From Glutamicibacter sp. B1 (lineage in GTDB: Bacteria > Actinomycetota > Actinomycetes > Actinomycetales > Micrococcaceae): a stretch of 64,000 nt of DNA. This document shows positions 1 through 9,453 of this stretch, in pieces. The translations under genes and the position numbers were made by a program. The first letter of the stretch is position 1. The number at the start of each line of letters is the position of its first letter. The DNA lies in contig NZ_CP125942.1 in NCBI RefSeq assembly GCF_039602135.1, positions 3,100,001 through 3,164,000 on the forward strand. Direction: 5' to 3'. The notes below the pieces were generated by a model that was not told the DNA's origin, did no database searches, and saw nothing but the letters and a program-made list of their open reading frames with translations.

Positions 1-1
1 C

Positions 2-379
2 CCCGACATCATGGTGCTGCGCCACACCTATGTGCACAGTGCTGAAGAGCCCGAGGCTTGGCGTCCAGCGGCCGAAAGCATCCAAAAGTTCTACCGCACC
101 TTCGACGCGGTCTTTGGCAACAAGGTTCAGCCGGTGAACGGCTTTATCGAACCAAGCCCCGAAGAAAAGTTTGCCGGTCGTGAAGAATTCACCCCCGAAT
201 CCCTGCACCAAACGGCCATGATCGGCACCCCGGAGGTCGTGGTGGATCGCCTACGCCACTACGAAGAGCTCGGGGTCAGCGAATACAGCTTCTGGAGCGA
301 CAATGCGATGAGCCATGAAGAGAAGAAGCGCTCACTGAAGCTCTTCATTGATGAAGTGGTTCCAAAGTTCGCGCAGTAG
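2..379 (+). CDS. LLM-class flavin-dependent oxidoreductase, C-terminal part
   Basis: The reading frame is open from the first bases of the window, so the gene begins upstream and only about the last 125 residues are present; the internal ATG at 11 is not a credible start. The tail contains IGTPEVVVDRLRHYEELGV followed by a short helical end, which is the typical closing segment of bacterial luciferase-like monooxygenases (TIM barrel, FMNH2- or F420-dependent). The substrate cannot be told from this part. It ends at a TAG at 377-379, about 90 bases before the next gene. Family assignment is fairly sure; specific function is unknown. Confidence 0.75.
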   Translation, partial: PDIMVLRHTYVHSAEEPEAWRPAAESIQKFYRTFDAVFGNKVQPVNGFIEPSPEEKFAGREEFTPESLHQTAMIGTPEVVVDRLRHYEELGVSEYSFWSDNAMSHEEKKRSLKLFIDEVVPKFAQ

Positions 380-469
380 TTTCTAAGCGGTCACTTTTAG
401 CAGCTGAATATGTGGCGGTCGGGGTTCTTTGTTGAGAACTCTGACCGCCATTATCCGTACACTGAGCAA

Positions 470-1273
470 ATGACCCTTTCACGTGAACGCTTGCTGGGCC
501 TCTACGATCAGCAGCTACGCACTGACGCCGAAACTCCCAGCGCCCTGAACGTGCAACGCCTTGGCCCGTTGCGCCTGGTGACATTCGCCAATGGCCGCGG
601 ATTTATCACCTTCCCGCACTTCACGGGGCAAGAACCAGAATCTTTGGCCCAGTTGGCACCCGAGGCGATTCAGTACTTTGCAGAGCAACCCGAGATCTTG
701 CAGGTGGAGTTCAAAACGCGCGGGCACGACCATGCTCCGGGCCTGGATGAGGTACTGAAGGATCTGGGGTTCAGCGCCGAGCCCAGCGAGTCCATCATGA
801 TTGGCGCCATGGAATCACTGATCAGCGGGCGTCCGGTGCCCGAGGGCGTGGAAGTTCGGCAGATTAGTAGCTCCAGTGAGATCGAAGAGATGTGTCGCAT
901 GGTTGATCGGGCCTTTGATGAGCCCTACGACCCGGGGACCACGCAGGCGCTGATCAACCGCATGGCCAGAAAAGACGGCATGGAATTATGGGTGGCCACG
1001 AGCCACGGGCAAATGGTCGGGGCTGGACGGTTGGAGCCGGTGGCCGACAGTGAATTTGCCGGGCTCTGGGGTGGCGGGGTGCTGGAAGAATACCGGGGGC
1101 GCGGAATCTACCGTGCGCTCACCGAGGCGCGGGCACGCAGCGCGCTGGCCGGCGGCTACCGTTATGTCCACAGCGATTCCACCGAGTATTCGCGCCCGAT
1201 CCTAGAGGCCCGGGGCCTGGTGAAAGTCTCGACCACCACGCCCTATCTTTGGCAGCGTTCGGCTAATTCCTAA
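470..1273 (+). CDS. GNAT family N-acetyltransferase
   Basis: A protein of 267 residues. The C-terminal half holds a GNAT fold: a strand around GLWGGGVL followed by the acetyl-CoA pyrophosphate loop EEYRGRGIYRALTEAR and a late segment YVHSDSTEYSRPILEARGLV. The N-terminal 120 residues look like a degenerate GNAT-like half, as in many actinobacterial two-lobed acetyltransferases. The open frame extends back to 410, but ATG at 470 (MTLSRERLLG) starts the sensible protein; no strong ribosome site is seen there. The stop overlaps the convergent VOC gene by 11 bases. Substrate is unknown. Confidence 0.8.
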   Translation: MTLSRERLLGLYDQQLRTDAETPSALNVQRLGPLRLVTFANGRGFITFPHFTGQEPESLAQLAPEAIQYFAEQPEILQVEFKTRGHDHAPGLDEVLKDLGFSAEPSESIMIGAMESLISGRPVPEGVEVRQISSSSEIEEMCRMVDRAFDEPYDPGTTQALINRMARKDGMELWVATSHGQMVGAGRLEPVADSEFAGLWGGGVLEEYRGRGIYRALTEARARSALAGGYRYVHSDSTEYSRPILEARGLVKVSTTTPYLWQRSANS

Positions 1274-2030
1274 CCGGGGCGATCACCGCAAATTCGGCGC
1301 CACCGGGGTCGGCGAGCATGGCGGTGCGCCCAAAGAAGGAGTCATGGGGTTCGCTGATGATGCTGCCGCCCAGTTGTTGGGCCAGCGCGGCGCTCTCGTC
1401 GGTGTTGTTGACCGCAAAGTAGGTGCGCCAGCCTTCGGCAGTGTCCTGGCCGGCAACATCGTAGAGCCCGGCGGCCGCCTGCGCCCCCTGCCCCAGCGTG
1501 GAATAGCGGAACTGTGCCGAGTCGGCGACCGGGTTTAGCTCCCAGCCCAAGGCTTCGCGGTAGAACCTCGCGACGATCTCGAAGTGCTTGGTATGTAATT
1601 CGTTCCAGATGCGGTGTCCGTGGCCGCGAGACTTTTCTGGATCCTGCGGGGCAAATCCTTGCCACAGTCCCACACCTGCCCCGGCGGGATCGCCGATCAG
1701 CGCCATGGTCCCCTGTCCTGGCATCACCACGGGCTTCAGGTAGCGTTGGCCGCCGTGAAGTTTGGTGGCGAACATGGCCGAATGAATATCAGCCACCCTC
1801 AGGTAGGTCATCCACGCATCGGGCGCCGAGCCTTCAGCGTCATTGGCCACCAAACCGCAGACCGGTTCCCCTTGTAGTTGCGCCTGCTGATAGTGATCGG
1901 GTCGACTGTGGGCAACACCCTGCATCTGCCATCCGAAAAGCCTGGAATAAAACTCGATGGCACCATCAAGATCGCTAGTGAACAAGTCCACCCAGCAAGG
2001 CTCGGCTCGTTCGGCTCTGACTACCGGCAT
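1263..2030 (-). CDS. VOC family protein with two glyoxalase-like domains
   Basis: A protein of 255 residues made of two vicinal-oxygen-chelate modules in tandem. The first begins at CWVDLFTSDLDGAIEFYSRLFGW and the second near NELHTKHFEIVARFYREALGW, each followed by the strand pattern seen in glyoxalase/bleomycin-resistance folds and ending in DPGGAEFAVI. This tandem layout matches the actinobacterial CFP-30B type, annotated only as glyoxalase/dioxygenase-like hydrolases. Metal ligands cannot be assigned with confidence. It stands alone on the minus strand, tail to tail with the acetyltransferase and divergent from the acyl-CoA ligase. Confidence 0.85.
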   Translation of the reverse strand: MPVVRAERAEPCWVDLFTSDLDGAIEFYSRLFGWQMQGVAHSRPDHYQQAQLQGEPVCGLVANDAEGSAPDAWMTYLRVADIHSAMFATKLHGGQRYLKPVVMPGQGTMALIGDPAGAGVGLWQGFAPQDPEKSRGHGHRIWNELHTKHFEIVARFYREALGWELNPVADSAQFRYSTLGQGAQAAAGLYDVAGQDTAEGWRTYFAVNNTDESAALAQQLGGSIISEPHDSFFGRTAMLADPGGAEFAVIAPVRN

Positions 2031-2142
2031 CGCAACCCCATTTCGCGCTCATACCAGCTCAATGCGCTGAGTCTATTCCGGTTCCGCGCAGATCAGCAAT
2101 GGGTCGAAAGTTTAATCTGACATTATTACGACACTGAATCTC

Positions 2143-2170
2143 TTGATTTGAGTCGCAGTTCCTCTACGCT
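2143..2170 (+). promoter_or_regulatory. Candidate sigma-70-type promoter of the acyl-CoA ligase gene
   Basis: TTGATT (2143-2148) and TACGCT (2165-2170) are spaced by 16 bases and lie about 50 bases upstream of the ligase start. The match is moderate and the call rests on position. Confidence 0.35.
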
Positions 2171-2220
2171 TATTTGTGACACAGGGCACAATCCCACATC
2201 GTATTCTCGAGGAGACGCAC

Positions 2221-3768
2221 ATGAGCACTTCCAATCTCACCCTTTCGGTCGCCGCCATCCTCGCCGAAGGTGCCACCCGCCACCCCGAGCTGACGGCCAT
2301 CACCATGAACGGGTCCAGCACCAGCTACCGCGAGCTCTGGGAGCAGACCAAGGCCTACGCCGGAGCACTGCAAGAACGCGGCATCAGTGAGGGCGATCGA
2401 GTGGCGGTGCTGATCCCCAATGTCACCGACTTCGCCCGCGTGTACTACGCGATCCTGTCCCTGGGAGCCACCGTGGTACCGATCCACGCACTGCTCAAGG
2501 CCCGCGAAATTTCCTATGTGCTCGAAGATGCCGAGGTCAAACTCCTGATCTGCGCCGCCCCACTATTAGCCGAAGGGGCCGGTGGGGCCAAAAATTCTTC
2601 GGTGCCACTGCTCACCGTCATGAATCCCGAGGCACAGGCAGATAACCGTCTGGAGGATCTTGCGGCGAGCGCCACCCCGATCACCACCTACCTGCCACGG
2701 CATCCCGAAGATATTGCCACGATCCTGTACACCTCGGGCACCACCGGCAAACCCAAGGGAGCGCTGGGCACCCATTTGGCACTGCTCGAACAGACCCACA
2801 CCAATTTGCTGAGCACCATGGAAATTCGCCGCGGTGACAAGCTCTTTGGTGGGCTGCCGCTGTTCCACACCTTTGGGCAGACCTGCGTCTTGAACACCGG
2901 GTTACGCGCGGGCGCGGAGGTTGTCTTGTTGCCTAAGTTCAGTGCCGAGTCGGCCCTGGAGCTGGTGCTGGAGGCAGATATTGACGTGTTCTTTGGGGTC
3001 CCGACCATGTATGTGGCGCTCTTGGAGGCCGGGGCGCAGCGCGAGGGCAAACCCACCAAGCTACGCTATGCCATCTCCGGCGGCGCCTCACTGCCCCTGT
3101 CGGTACTCACCGCCTTTGAAGAGCGTTTTGGATCGCGCATTTACGAGGGCTACGGACTGACCGAAACCTCCCCGGTGGCCTGCTTTAACCATGTGGGTCG
3201 TGAACCGCGCCCGGGCACCGTGGGCACCCCGGTATGGGGCGTAGAGGTAGAGATCGCCGATCCTGCCTACCCACAGGAGATTCGGTTGCTGCCCCGCGGG
3301 GAACTGGGCGAACTGGTGGTGCGCGGGCATAACCTGTTCTCCGGTTACCTCAATCGTGAAGAGGCTACGGCCGAGGCCGTGGTGGATGGCTGGTTCCGCA
3401 CCGGCGACTTGGGTACCAAGGACGAGGAAGATTACCTGCGCATCCTGGACCGGACCAAGGACATGATCCTGCGCAATGGCTACAACGTGTACCCACGCGA
3501 GATCGAAGAAGTGCTCACCAGCCACCCGGACGTTTCCAATGCCGCGGTGTACGGGGTGCCCGATGAAAAGCATGGCCAGGAGATCGTCGCCTCGGTGACG
3601 CTCAAGGCCGGGTCAACGTTGAGCGTCGACGAACTCAGCGACTGGGCCAAGGAGCAAATGGCCGCCTATAAGTATCCGCGCCATATTCAGATCGTCCAAG
3701 AATTCCCACTGGGTCCTTCCGGTAAGGTGCTCAAGCGCGAACTGGTGGCACAGTTCGACCGCGAGTAG
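2221..3768 (+). CDS. Long-chain fatty-acid--CoA ligase (AMP-forming)
   Basis: A 515-residue ANL-superfamily enzyme, activating a carboxylic acid to acyl-AMP and then acyl-CoA. Seen: the phosphate-binding loop TSGTTGKPKG (residues 171-180), the adenine motif YGLTETSP (311-318), the hinge region GWFRTGDLG (390-398), NGYNVYPREIE, and the catalytic lysine in GPSGKVLKREL (Lys502). The start at 2221 has a GAGGAGAC ribosome site 7 bases upstream; an in-frame ATG at 2176 has none. It ends directly against the stop of the convergent crotonase gene, with no spacer. Chain-length preference is an inference; other carboxylates are possible. Confidence 0.88.
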   Translation: MSTSNLTLSVAAILAEGATRHPELTAITMNGSSTSYRELWEQTKAYAGALQERGISEGDRVAVLIPNVTDFARVYYAILSLGATVVPIHALLKAREISYVLEDAEVKLLICAAPLLAEGAGGAKNSSVPLLTVMNPEAQADNRLEDLAASATPITTYLPRHPEDIATILYTSGTTGKPKGALGTHLALLEQTHTNLLSTMEIRRGDKLFGGLPLFHTFGQTCVLNTGLRAGAEVVLLPKFSAESALELVLEADIDVFFGVPTMYVALLEAGAQREGKPTKLRYAISGGASLPLSVLTAFEERFGSRIYEGYGLTETSPVACFNHVGREPRPGTVGTPVWGVEVEIADPAYPQEIRLLPRGELGELVVRGHNLFSGYLNREEATAEAVVDGWFRTGDLGTKDEEDYLRILDRTKDMILRNGYNVYPREIEEVLTSHPDVSNAAVYGVPDEKHGQEIVASVTLKAGSTLSVDELSDWAKEQMAAYKYPRHIQIVQEFPLGPSGKVLKRELVAQFDRE

Positions 3769-4554
3769 CTATTTTTTACTAGGAAAGTCTGGGGCGCGGT
3801 GCTGCAGAAAGGCTTCGCGCCCCTCGGCCAGGTCCTCATTCTGCGCGTTCTCTTCCCAGGCTGAGTCCCACCAGTCATCACTGGGCTCAGCGTTAACGGC
3901 CAGTGCGATCGCTTCACGGGTACGATCGATCGAATACGCGGAATTCGCCTGCAGCTGACTCAGCAATTGACCCAGGCGCGCTTCTAGTTCGGTGTGCGGG
4001 ACCACCAGGGTGAATAGACCCCAATTCTTGATATCTTCGGCCGAAAGCCTGGCGCCAGAATACAGCAGGTACTTCGCGCGGTCTTCCCCCACGGTGCGCA
4101 CCAGACGCTCGATGCCTGGGCGCGGAAAGACCAGCCCGATTTTCGCTGGGGTGATCGCCAAACGCACCTGATCGCTGGCCAACTGCATTTCGCAGGCGGC
4201 GGCCAGCTGCCAGCCTCCCCCGAAACAATTGCCCTCCACCACGGCGATCGTGGTTTTGCCACAGTTTTGAATGCTGCGATCGACCAGGTCAAAGTGGTTG
4301 ATCAGTTCCCCTCGATCGTCCCGGTCAAAGAGCACCCGGTCCATCTGGTCGATGGCAATGCCGGAGCAGAAACTACAATTTGCCCCGCGCACCACAATGG
4401 TGGCTACCGTGGGATCGGCGGCCAGGGAGGCGAAGGCGCCGAGCAGTTGCAGGCACATATCTTTGGTCAGTGCGTTGTACTGCCCGGGGTTATCCAGTAG
4501 CACCGTGGCCGTGGATTGCTCAATGCTCACCACTACCCTAGCTTCATGAGTCAT
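3769..4554 (-). CDS. Enoyl-CoA hydratase/isomerase family (crotonase) protein
   Basis: A 261-residue crotonase-fold protein. It shows the N-terminal strand VVVSIEQSTATVLLDNPGQYNAL, the oxyanion-hole segment CSFCSGIAIDQM and the second glycine-rich turn EGNCFGGGWQLAAACEM. The usual paired glutamates of classic hydratases are not obvious, so the reaction may be isomerisation, hydrolysis or decarboxylation. The start at 4554 (MTHEARVV) has AAGGAGGAT just upstream; the open frame extends further but without support. Facing the acyl-CoA ligase suggests, but does not prove, a shared role in acyl-CoA breakdown. Confidence 0.82.
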   Translation of the reverse strand: MTHEARVVVSIEQSTATVLLDNPGQYNALTKDMCLQLLGAFASLAADPTVATIVVRGANCSFCSGIAIDQMDRVLFDRDDRGELINHFDLVDRSIQNCGKTTIAVVEGNCFGGGWQLAAACEMQLASDQVRLAITPAKIGLVFPRPGIERLVRTVGEDRAKYLLYSGARLSAEDIKNWGLFTLVVPHTELEARLGQLLSQLQANSAYSIDRTREAIALAVNAEPSDDWWDSAWEENAQNEDLAEGREAFLQHRAPDFPSKK

Positions 4555-4579
4555 CAGATCCTCCTTGAGCCTCAAAACT

Positions 4580-4607
4580 GCCGTGCCAAATAAGCCGTGC
4601 CAAATAA
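4580..4607. repeat. Tandem direct repeat, two 14-bp units
   Basis: The unit GCCGTGCCAAATAA occurs twice in a row (4580-4593 and 4594-4607), immediately before the terminator hairpin at 4608-4649. It lies between the crotonase ribosome site and the end of the arabinofuranosidase gene. It may be a slippage duplication or a short binding site. Confidence 0.8.
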
Positions 4608-4649
4608 GCATGCCCCGTACCAGCAATCTATCGCTGGTACGGGGCATGC
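4608..4649 (-). terminator. Strong hairpin terminator downstream of the arabinofuranosidase gene
   Basis: Two perfect 17-bp arms (4608-4624 and 4633-4649) enclose an 8-base loop. On the minus strand the hairpin follows the arabinofuranosidase stop by about 20 bases and is followed by TTATTT, consistent with intrinsic termination. Confidence 0.75.
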
Positions 4650-4669
4650 GCACCCAGGTGAAGAAACTG

Positions 4670-7600
4670 TTACTTCACAGTCAGCCTCAAGAACGTGACC
4701 GAGTAGGCCGGAACCTCATAGTCAAGGCCATTCTTGTCGGCCTTGAGTTTGAAGTCCCTAGGAGAAACCTTCATCGGATCCTCCTTGGTGTTCTGCGCCT
4801 CGGGAGCCGCGACCAGTTCCGTGGCCTTAACCGTGGAACCAACTTTGACATCATCTACCGAAATCTTGGTCTGTGATGCGGTAGCGGTAGGGTTGACCAG
4901 CTTCACGATCAGCTCGTTGTTCTCGGTATCGCGGGTGACCACCTGGTAGAGCGGCTTGGCGGCAGGTTCGGTGTACTCGAACTGGAATTCACCATCGAGG
5001 TACAGCTTGATGGTATTTCCCTCAACCACGATCTTCACCTGGTAGTCCTTACCGGTTTCCAGGCTCAGGTTTGGACCGGCAGCCACCTCACCCTGGCGGG
5101 CAGAGTCGGCACGTTCCAGGACCGAACGAGTGTTGCCCCAACCTCCGAGGTTCCACCAGTAGAACTTGTCGGCGGCCCCGGCGGCGAAGCCGATGAGGAA
5201 GCCTTCCTTGCCGGCGTCCTTCCGCGCGGTAAGTTCCACCGTGTAGTTCTTCCAGTCCTTGTCATAGGCGCCGGTGATCAGGCTACGAGCATCCTCGATG
5301 TTCGTATCCGACTGCACGTAGCGCCCATCTTCAACATTCCAGGCACCGCGTTGCGCTTCCCACTTCGAATCATCGGTGAAGTCGTCGCTAAAGAGTTCTT
5401 CACCGGATTCATTGTCGGTGACGCGTAGGTTGTCGTAGGAGGTTTTGGTCTGCCAGCTGCTCAGGAAGACGCCGCCGGTCAAATCCGGTGCGGTGGAGCT
5501 CTTCCCGGTCAGCGTGGAAGGGACCACCTGATCGCCGACGTTGTTCATCCACAACTTCTGGTTGTAGTAGTTGGCCGAACCCCAGGACTGCTTATTATCG
5601 AACCACATCATGTCCGGGGCCCACTGAACATAGTCCTCATTGGCGAACATGGGTGCGTAGGATGCGAGCTTCACAACGTCCGAGTTTCGCTCCAGGCCGG
5701 TCATGTAAGCAGCCTCGGACAGGGCGTTGGCGAAGCTATTGCCACGTGAGGCGTACTCCCCCAAGAACACGGCTGGGCCGCTGCGGTCATAGGAATCGTA
5801 ACGCTCGTCGTTGCCCAGGAACCAGGAGGGGTCGTTGTAGTAGTGTTCGTCGACCATGTCCACGCCCTGGGCCTTGTTAAACCGCCAGAGTTCATCAAAG
5901 CGGGTTCCGGTGTCATCGGGGCCGCTGTTGGAAATGATGGTGATCTCCGGGTACTTCGCCTCGATGGCGTCGCGGAATTTGCCGAAGTTCGCTTCGAAGG
6001 TCTTGGTCACTTCTTCATTGCCCAGTCCGATGTACTTCAGGTTGAACGGTTTGCTGTGACCCAATTCGGCACGCTTGGCACCCCAGGTGGTGTTCGTGTC
6101 ACCGTTAGCAAATTCGATCAGGTCCAAGGTGTCTTGAACCCAGCGATCGATGCGTTCGGAATCGGTCATTTCTGGAATCTTAGAACCACAACCATTGGCT
6201 CCCACCGAGACGACCGGTAGCGCGGTGGCGTCCAAGTCCTCGGCCCACTTCAGGTATTCCAGGTAGCCGATGCCGTAGGACTGGTTGTAGCCCCAGAAGT
6301 TCCAGTTGGTCGGACGGGTTTCAACTGCCCCGATGGTTTCCTTCCACTGGTAGGTACGCTGGCGGTCCTGACCATCGGATTCTTCATAGGTGTCGAAAGT
6401 TCCAACGTTGGTGACACAGCCACCGGGGAAACGCAGGAAGCTGGGGTTCAGGTCGGCCACTTTTTCGGCCAGATCCTTACGCAGTACGGACTTGCCGTTC
6501 ACTGGACCCACCCAGGTATCTTGTGGGAACAGGGAGACCATGTCCAGCTTGAGCGATCCGGCTGCCGTGGTCGCAAGGCTCAGACGGCCCGAATCGGTGC
6601 TTGCCTTAGCCTTGATCGTGACCTTGTACTGTTTCCATTGGTCGCTGCCGTCCACCTTGATGCTTGCGCTGCCGTAGACCTTGGAGGTCTGCGGGTCGGT
6701 GAGCTGAACATCGAGCGTCTGGGCCTTGGCAGATCGTGCGAAGACACTGAAGTCGTATTTGGCTCCCTTCTTCACTGCGAGCCCCGAGTTATAGGACTGG
6801 TTCTGAATTCCATCACCCTTGGCCGTAGCCTTCAGTTCAAGGTAGGCGCGGTTGGAGTCGTTGAGCCATTCAGCGCGTTCAGAACTGACTTTCGCTTCTG
6901 CCTTACCGATGGTTTCCCACCCGGTCAGTGGCGTGAAGTCCTTATTATCGGCCTTACTGAATTCGAAGGATCGGTTGCGTACCAGCTCGGCGTAGAGCCC
7001 ACCGTCAGCGGCGTAGTTGATGTCCTCGTAGAAGGCACCGTACATCGTATCGCTGATGTCATGCGCCGTGGCATCACCATCGATATTCAGTTCTTGTTGC
7101 CCCAGTTCACCGGAGCCTAGGGTGAAGCTCACGGCTTGGGACTTGGCGCCCAAACGCAGTGAACCGTTCTTATGGCGGATCACCCACGCAGCATTTTCAT
7201 TGGTAGCTCCAGCTAAGCGTAGATAGCTCTTGCCACCGCCGGCATCTACGATCCGCCACGTGGTTTCTGCACCCTCGCTCAGCTGCAGTTTCCCATTTCT
7301 GTGCGACAGGTTTCCATTGGCGCTGGAGAGGATCAATGGATGTTCGGTCTCAGAATTCCCCTCGCCCGATTCCTTGGCGGTGAAGCGCAGGGCGGTGCTT
7401 GGACGGGTAGTACTCAGTTCTAGTCGCTGCTTCTTATCGGCGGCGAGGTAGAGCGAATCATCGGTGGGGTTCAAGGTAAATGGATCGGTGGGCACCAGGT
7501 CGGTTGCCCCGGATTCATCCAGCCAGAAGCTGTCGAAGGATGCGGTATGCCCGGTGCCGTCCTGTGCGGCCAGCGCATACAGGCCAACCTTGGTGGCGTT

Positions 7601-9281
7601 CCAATCCACCGTGAAACTTGAGGCCTTGGCCCAGTTTCCTTCTGCGTCACCGTAGTAAACAGTGATTTCCTTGCCCTTGCGGTCTAACCGCAACCACTCG
7701 GTGGTGGATTCTGGCCGCGCGGTGAATTGGGAGGCATATGCTCCGGCCGATTCGGCAGCGCTTTCGATCACCACCGGGCCTTCGGCGGCACTGGAGACAT
7801 GGGCCAAGCCAGCACGGACGTAGTTATCGAAGTCTTTCCAAGCCAATAGTCCGGCGCCTTGGAAGTCCTTAGATACCGGGGCGGTGAGGTGGGTGGCCAC
7901 CGAAAAATCGCCGGCCGGGACATCAACCATGAACAGGTTCTTGGCGTCGTTGGAATCCTGCCAGGTGTCCCCTCGTTGAGAGGTCAGCACCAGGGCTGAA
8001 TCCTTGAGCTGCCAAGCTGAGGCTTGTTCGTTAATAATGGAGAACCGGTCATCCAGTTCGGTCCCATCAAATTCCTCACGGAAGGTACCTTCGGGAAGTT
8101 CGGGGTCCGGTCCGGGAACAACTGGCCCCGGGGTTTCTGGTTCTTCGCTGGAAGGATAAGCGGCGATCAGCGCCTGTTGCTCTTCGGCGGTAATAGGTAG
8201 GACGGTGCCGTGGCGTGGGCTGGTGGGAAGTTTCGCGTCGGGCACGCTGGTCCACTGTCCACCGGCCAGATCCTCGGTCTCGAACACCATATAGCCCTTG
8301 CCGCCGTGGTACGAAGGCTGGTCGATCATCAGATACCAGCTGTCGTCGGTCAGTGAGGGGAACATCGTCGGGCCTTCACCCGAGGTAAAAGTGCCACCCC
8401 AAGGGTTAGGCTGACCCACACCGATATGCTCGGCCAACAGGTCCCATCCATCGCCTTCGCTCACACCCTGGGTGCGCAGCAATTCTGGCGAGGACTCCAT
8501 GCGAACGCTCATGTCGCCTTCGTCTTTGGTCAGACGGTAGTAGGTGTCATCGACCTCTGCCACGGTGGAGTCAATCATTCCCAGCCCTGGACCTTGACGT
8601 TCATCAATCCACACCTTGGGCTCTGAGAAGTCCTTAAAGTCAGAGGTGGTGGAGTACATCATGCGCTGGTAAGAGTCTTTGATGTCGCGCTGATCTGCGG
8701 GAACATCATCGGGATAGAGGGCTGAAGCCCAGTAAACCACGTACTGGCCGGTGGCCTGATCCCAGTGTGCTTCCGGAGCCCACAGGTTCCCGGAGTTATC
8801 TGGCGAGAGCTTCACTTCGCGCTGGTCGGACCAGTTGATCAGATCCGAGGACTCCCAGATCATCAGTGAGTGGCTTCCGGTTTCTTGGGCGTCACCGAAG
8901 GTACCACCACCATACATTTTGAGGTCGGGTGGCTAGCAGGTAGTACTTTGAACCGTCTTCCGATCGGATCAGGAAAGGATCGCGTAGGCCCTTGGTGCCT
9001 AGCTCTGATTCCAAAATTGGTTTGCCGTCATTGAGCGTGTACCAACTATTGGGATCAGACCCTTTAGAGACGGCAAGATGAATTTTTTCTCCGTCATCCG
9101 TGCTTTCACCGGTGAAATACGGAAAGACATAGGCTGCATAGTCCGTGTCCGATGTCCCATCGCCCGGCGATTGGGCGATGTTCGCACTACTGCCGTGCGG
9201 AACCGCGGCGAGCGCCGAGGCGGGTATTGAGAAGGAGACGAGCAATGCCAAGGGCACGGCCCATCGTTTACGAGGATGCAT
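4670..9281 (-). pseudogene. Secreted GH43-GH51 alpha-L-arabinofuranosidase, split by a one-base frameshift
   Basis: Restored length is about 1536 residues. Order: signal peptide (cleavage near ASALAAVPHG), GH43 propeller (about 40-375), concanavalin-like beta sandwich (about 395-590), beta-trefoil-like module (about 600-725), GH51 catalytic region with an inserted CBM4/9-like domain (about 735-1240), a second laminin-G-like domain and a closing beta sandwich. In GH51 the acid/base glutamate is in GLGNEE and the nucleophile in FLGEYA. The upstream frame reads YYLLAT and then leaves frame at the CCC run complementary to 8927-8929; dropping one C gives ATDLKMYGGG, the expected GH43 sequence, and makes the length a multiple of three. 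Either a real inactivating mutation or a sequencing error. A GGAGG site precedes the start (GTG at 9284 or ATG at 9281). Last gene of the arabinoside operon. Confidence 0.85.
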
Positions 9282-9309
9282 CACTTACTTGAACCTCCAT
9301 GAGGTAGGT

Positions 9310-9325
9310 CGACGTGCTAACGTCG
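9310..9325. promoter_or_regulatory. Small palindrome upstream of the arabinofuranosidase gene
   Basis: CGACGT and ACGTCG flank GCTA (9310-9325), about 30 bases upstream of the enzyme start. It contains a TTAGC half-site on the minus strand that resembles half of the LacI-type operator at 14205. Weak evidence. Confidence 0.25.
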
Positions 9326-9403
9326 TGATGACGAGGACGGGTTCAGGCAAATGACACCGTCGTCGTAATGGGATATTCACCGCCGAACAGCGGCTGGATA
9401 TGT

Positions 9404-9437
9404 TTCAGGGTTCGGCACGGTAATGCCGAACCCTGAA
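9404..9437 (-). terminator. Hairpin downstream of the last permease gene
   Basis: Perfect 14-bp arms (9404-9417 and 9424-9437) with a 6-base loop, 17 bases after the permease stop. No U-tract follows on the minus strand, so it may act as an attenuator or RNA end-protector between the transporter genes and the enzyme gene. Confidence 0.6.
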
Positions 9438-9453
9438 CCTTTTCACTACGGAC

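Noticed and set aside
6521..7120. A 199-codon plus-strand frame
   Set aside because: Antisense to the GH51 region of the arabinofuranosidase; no ribosome site.
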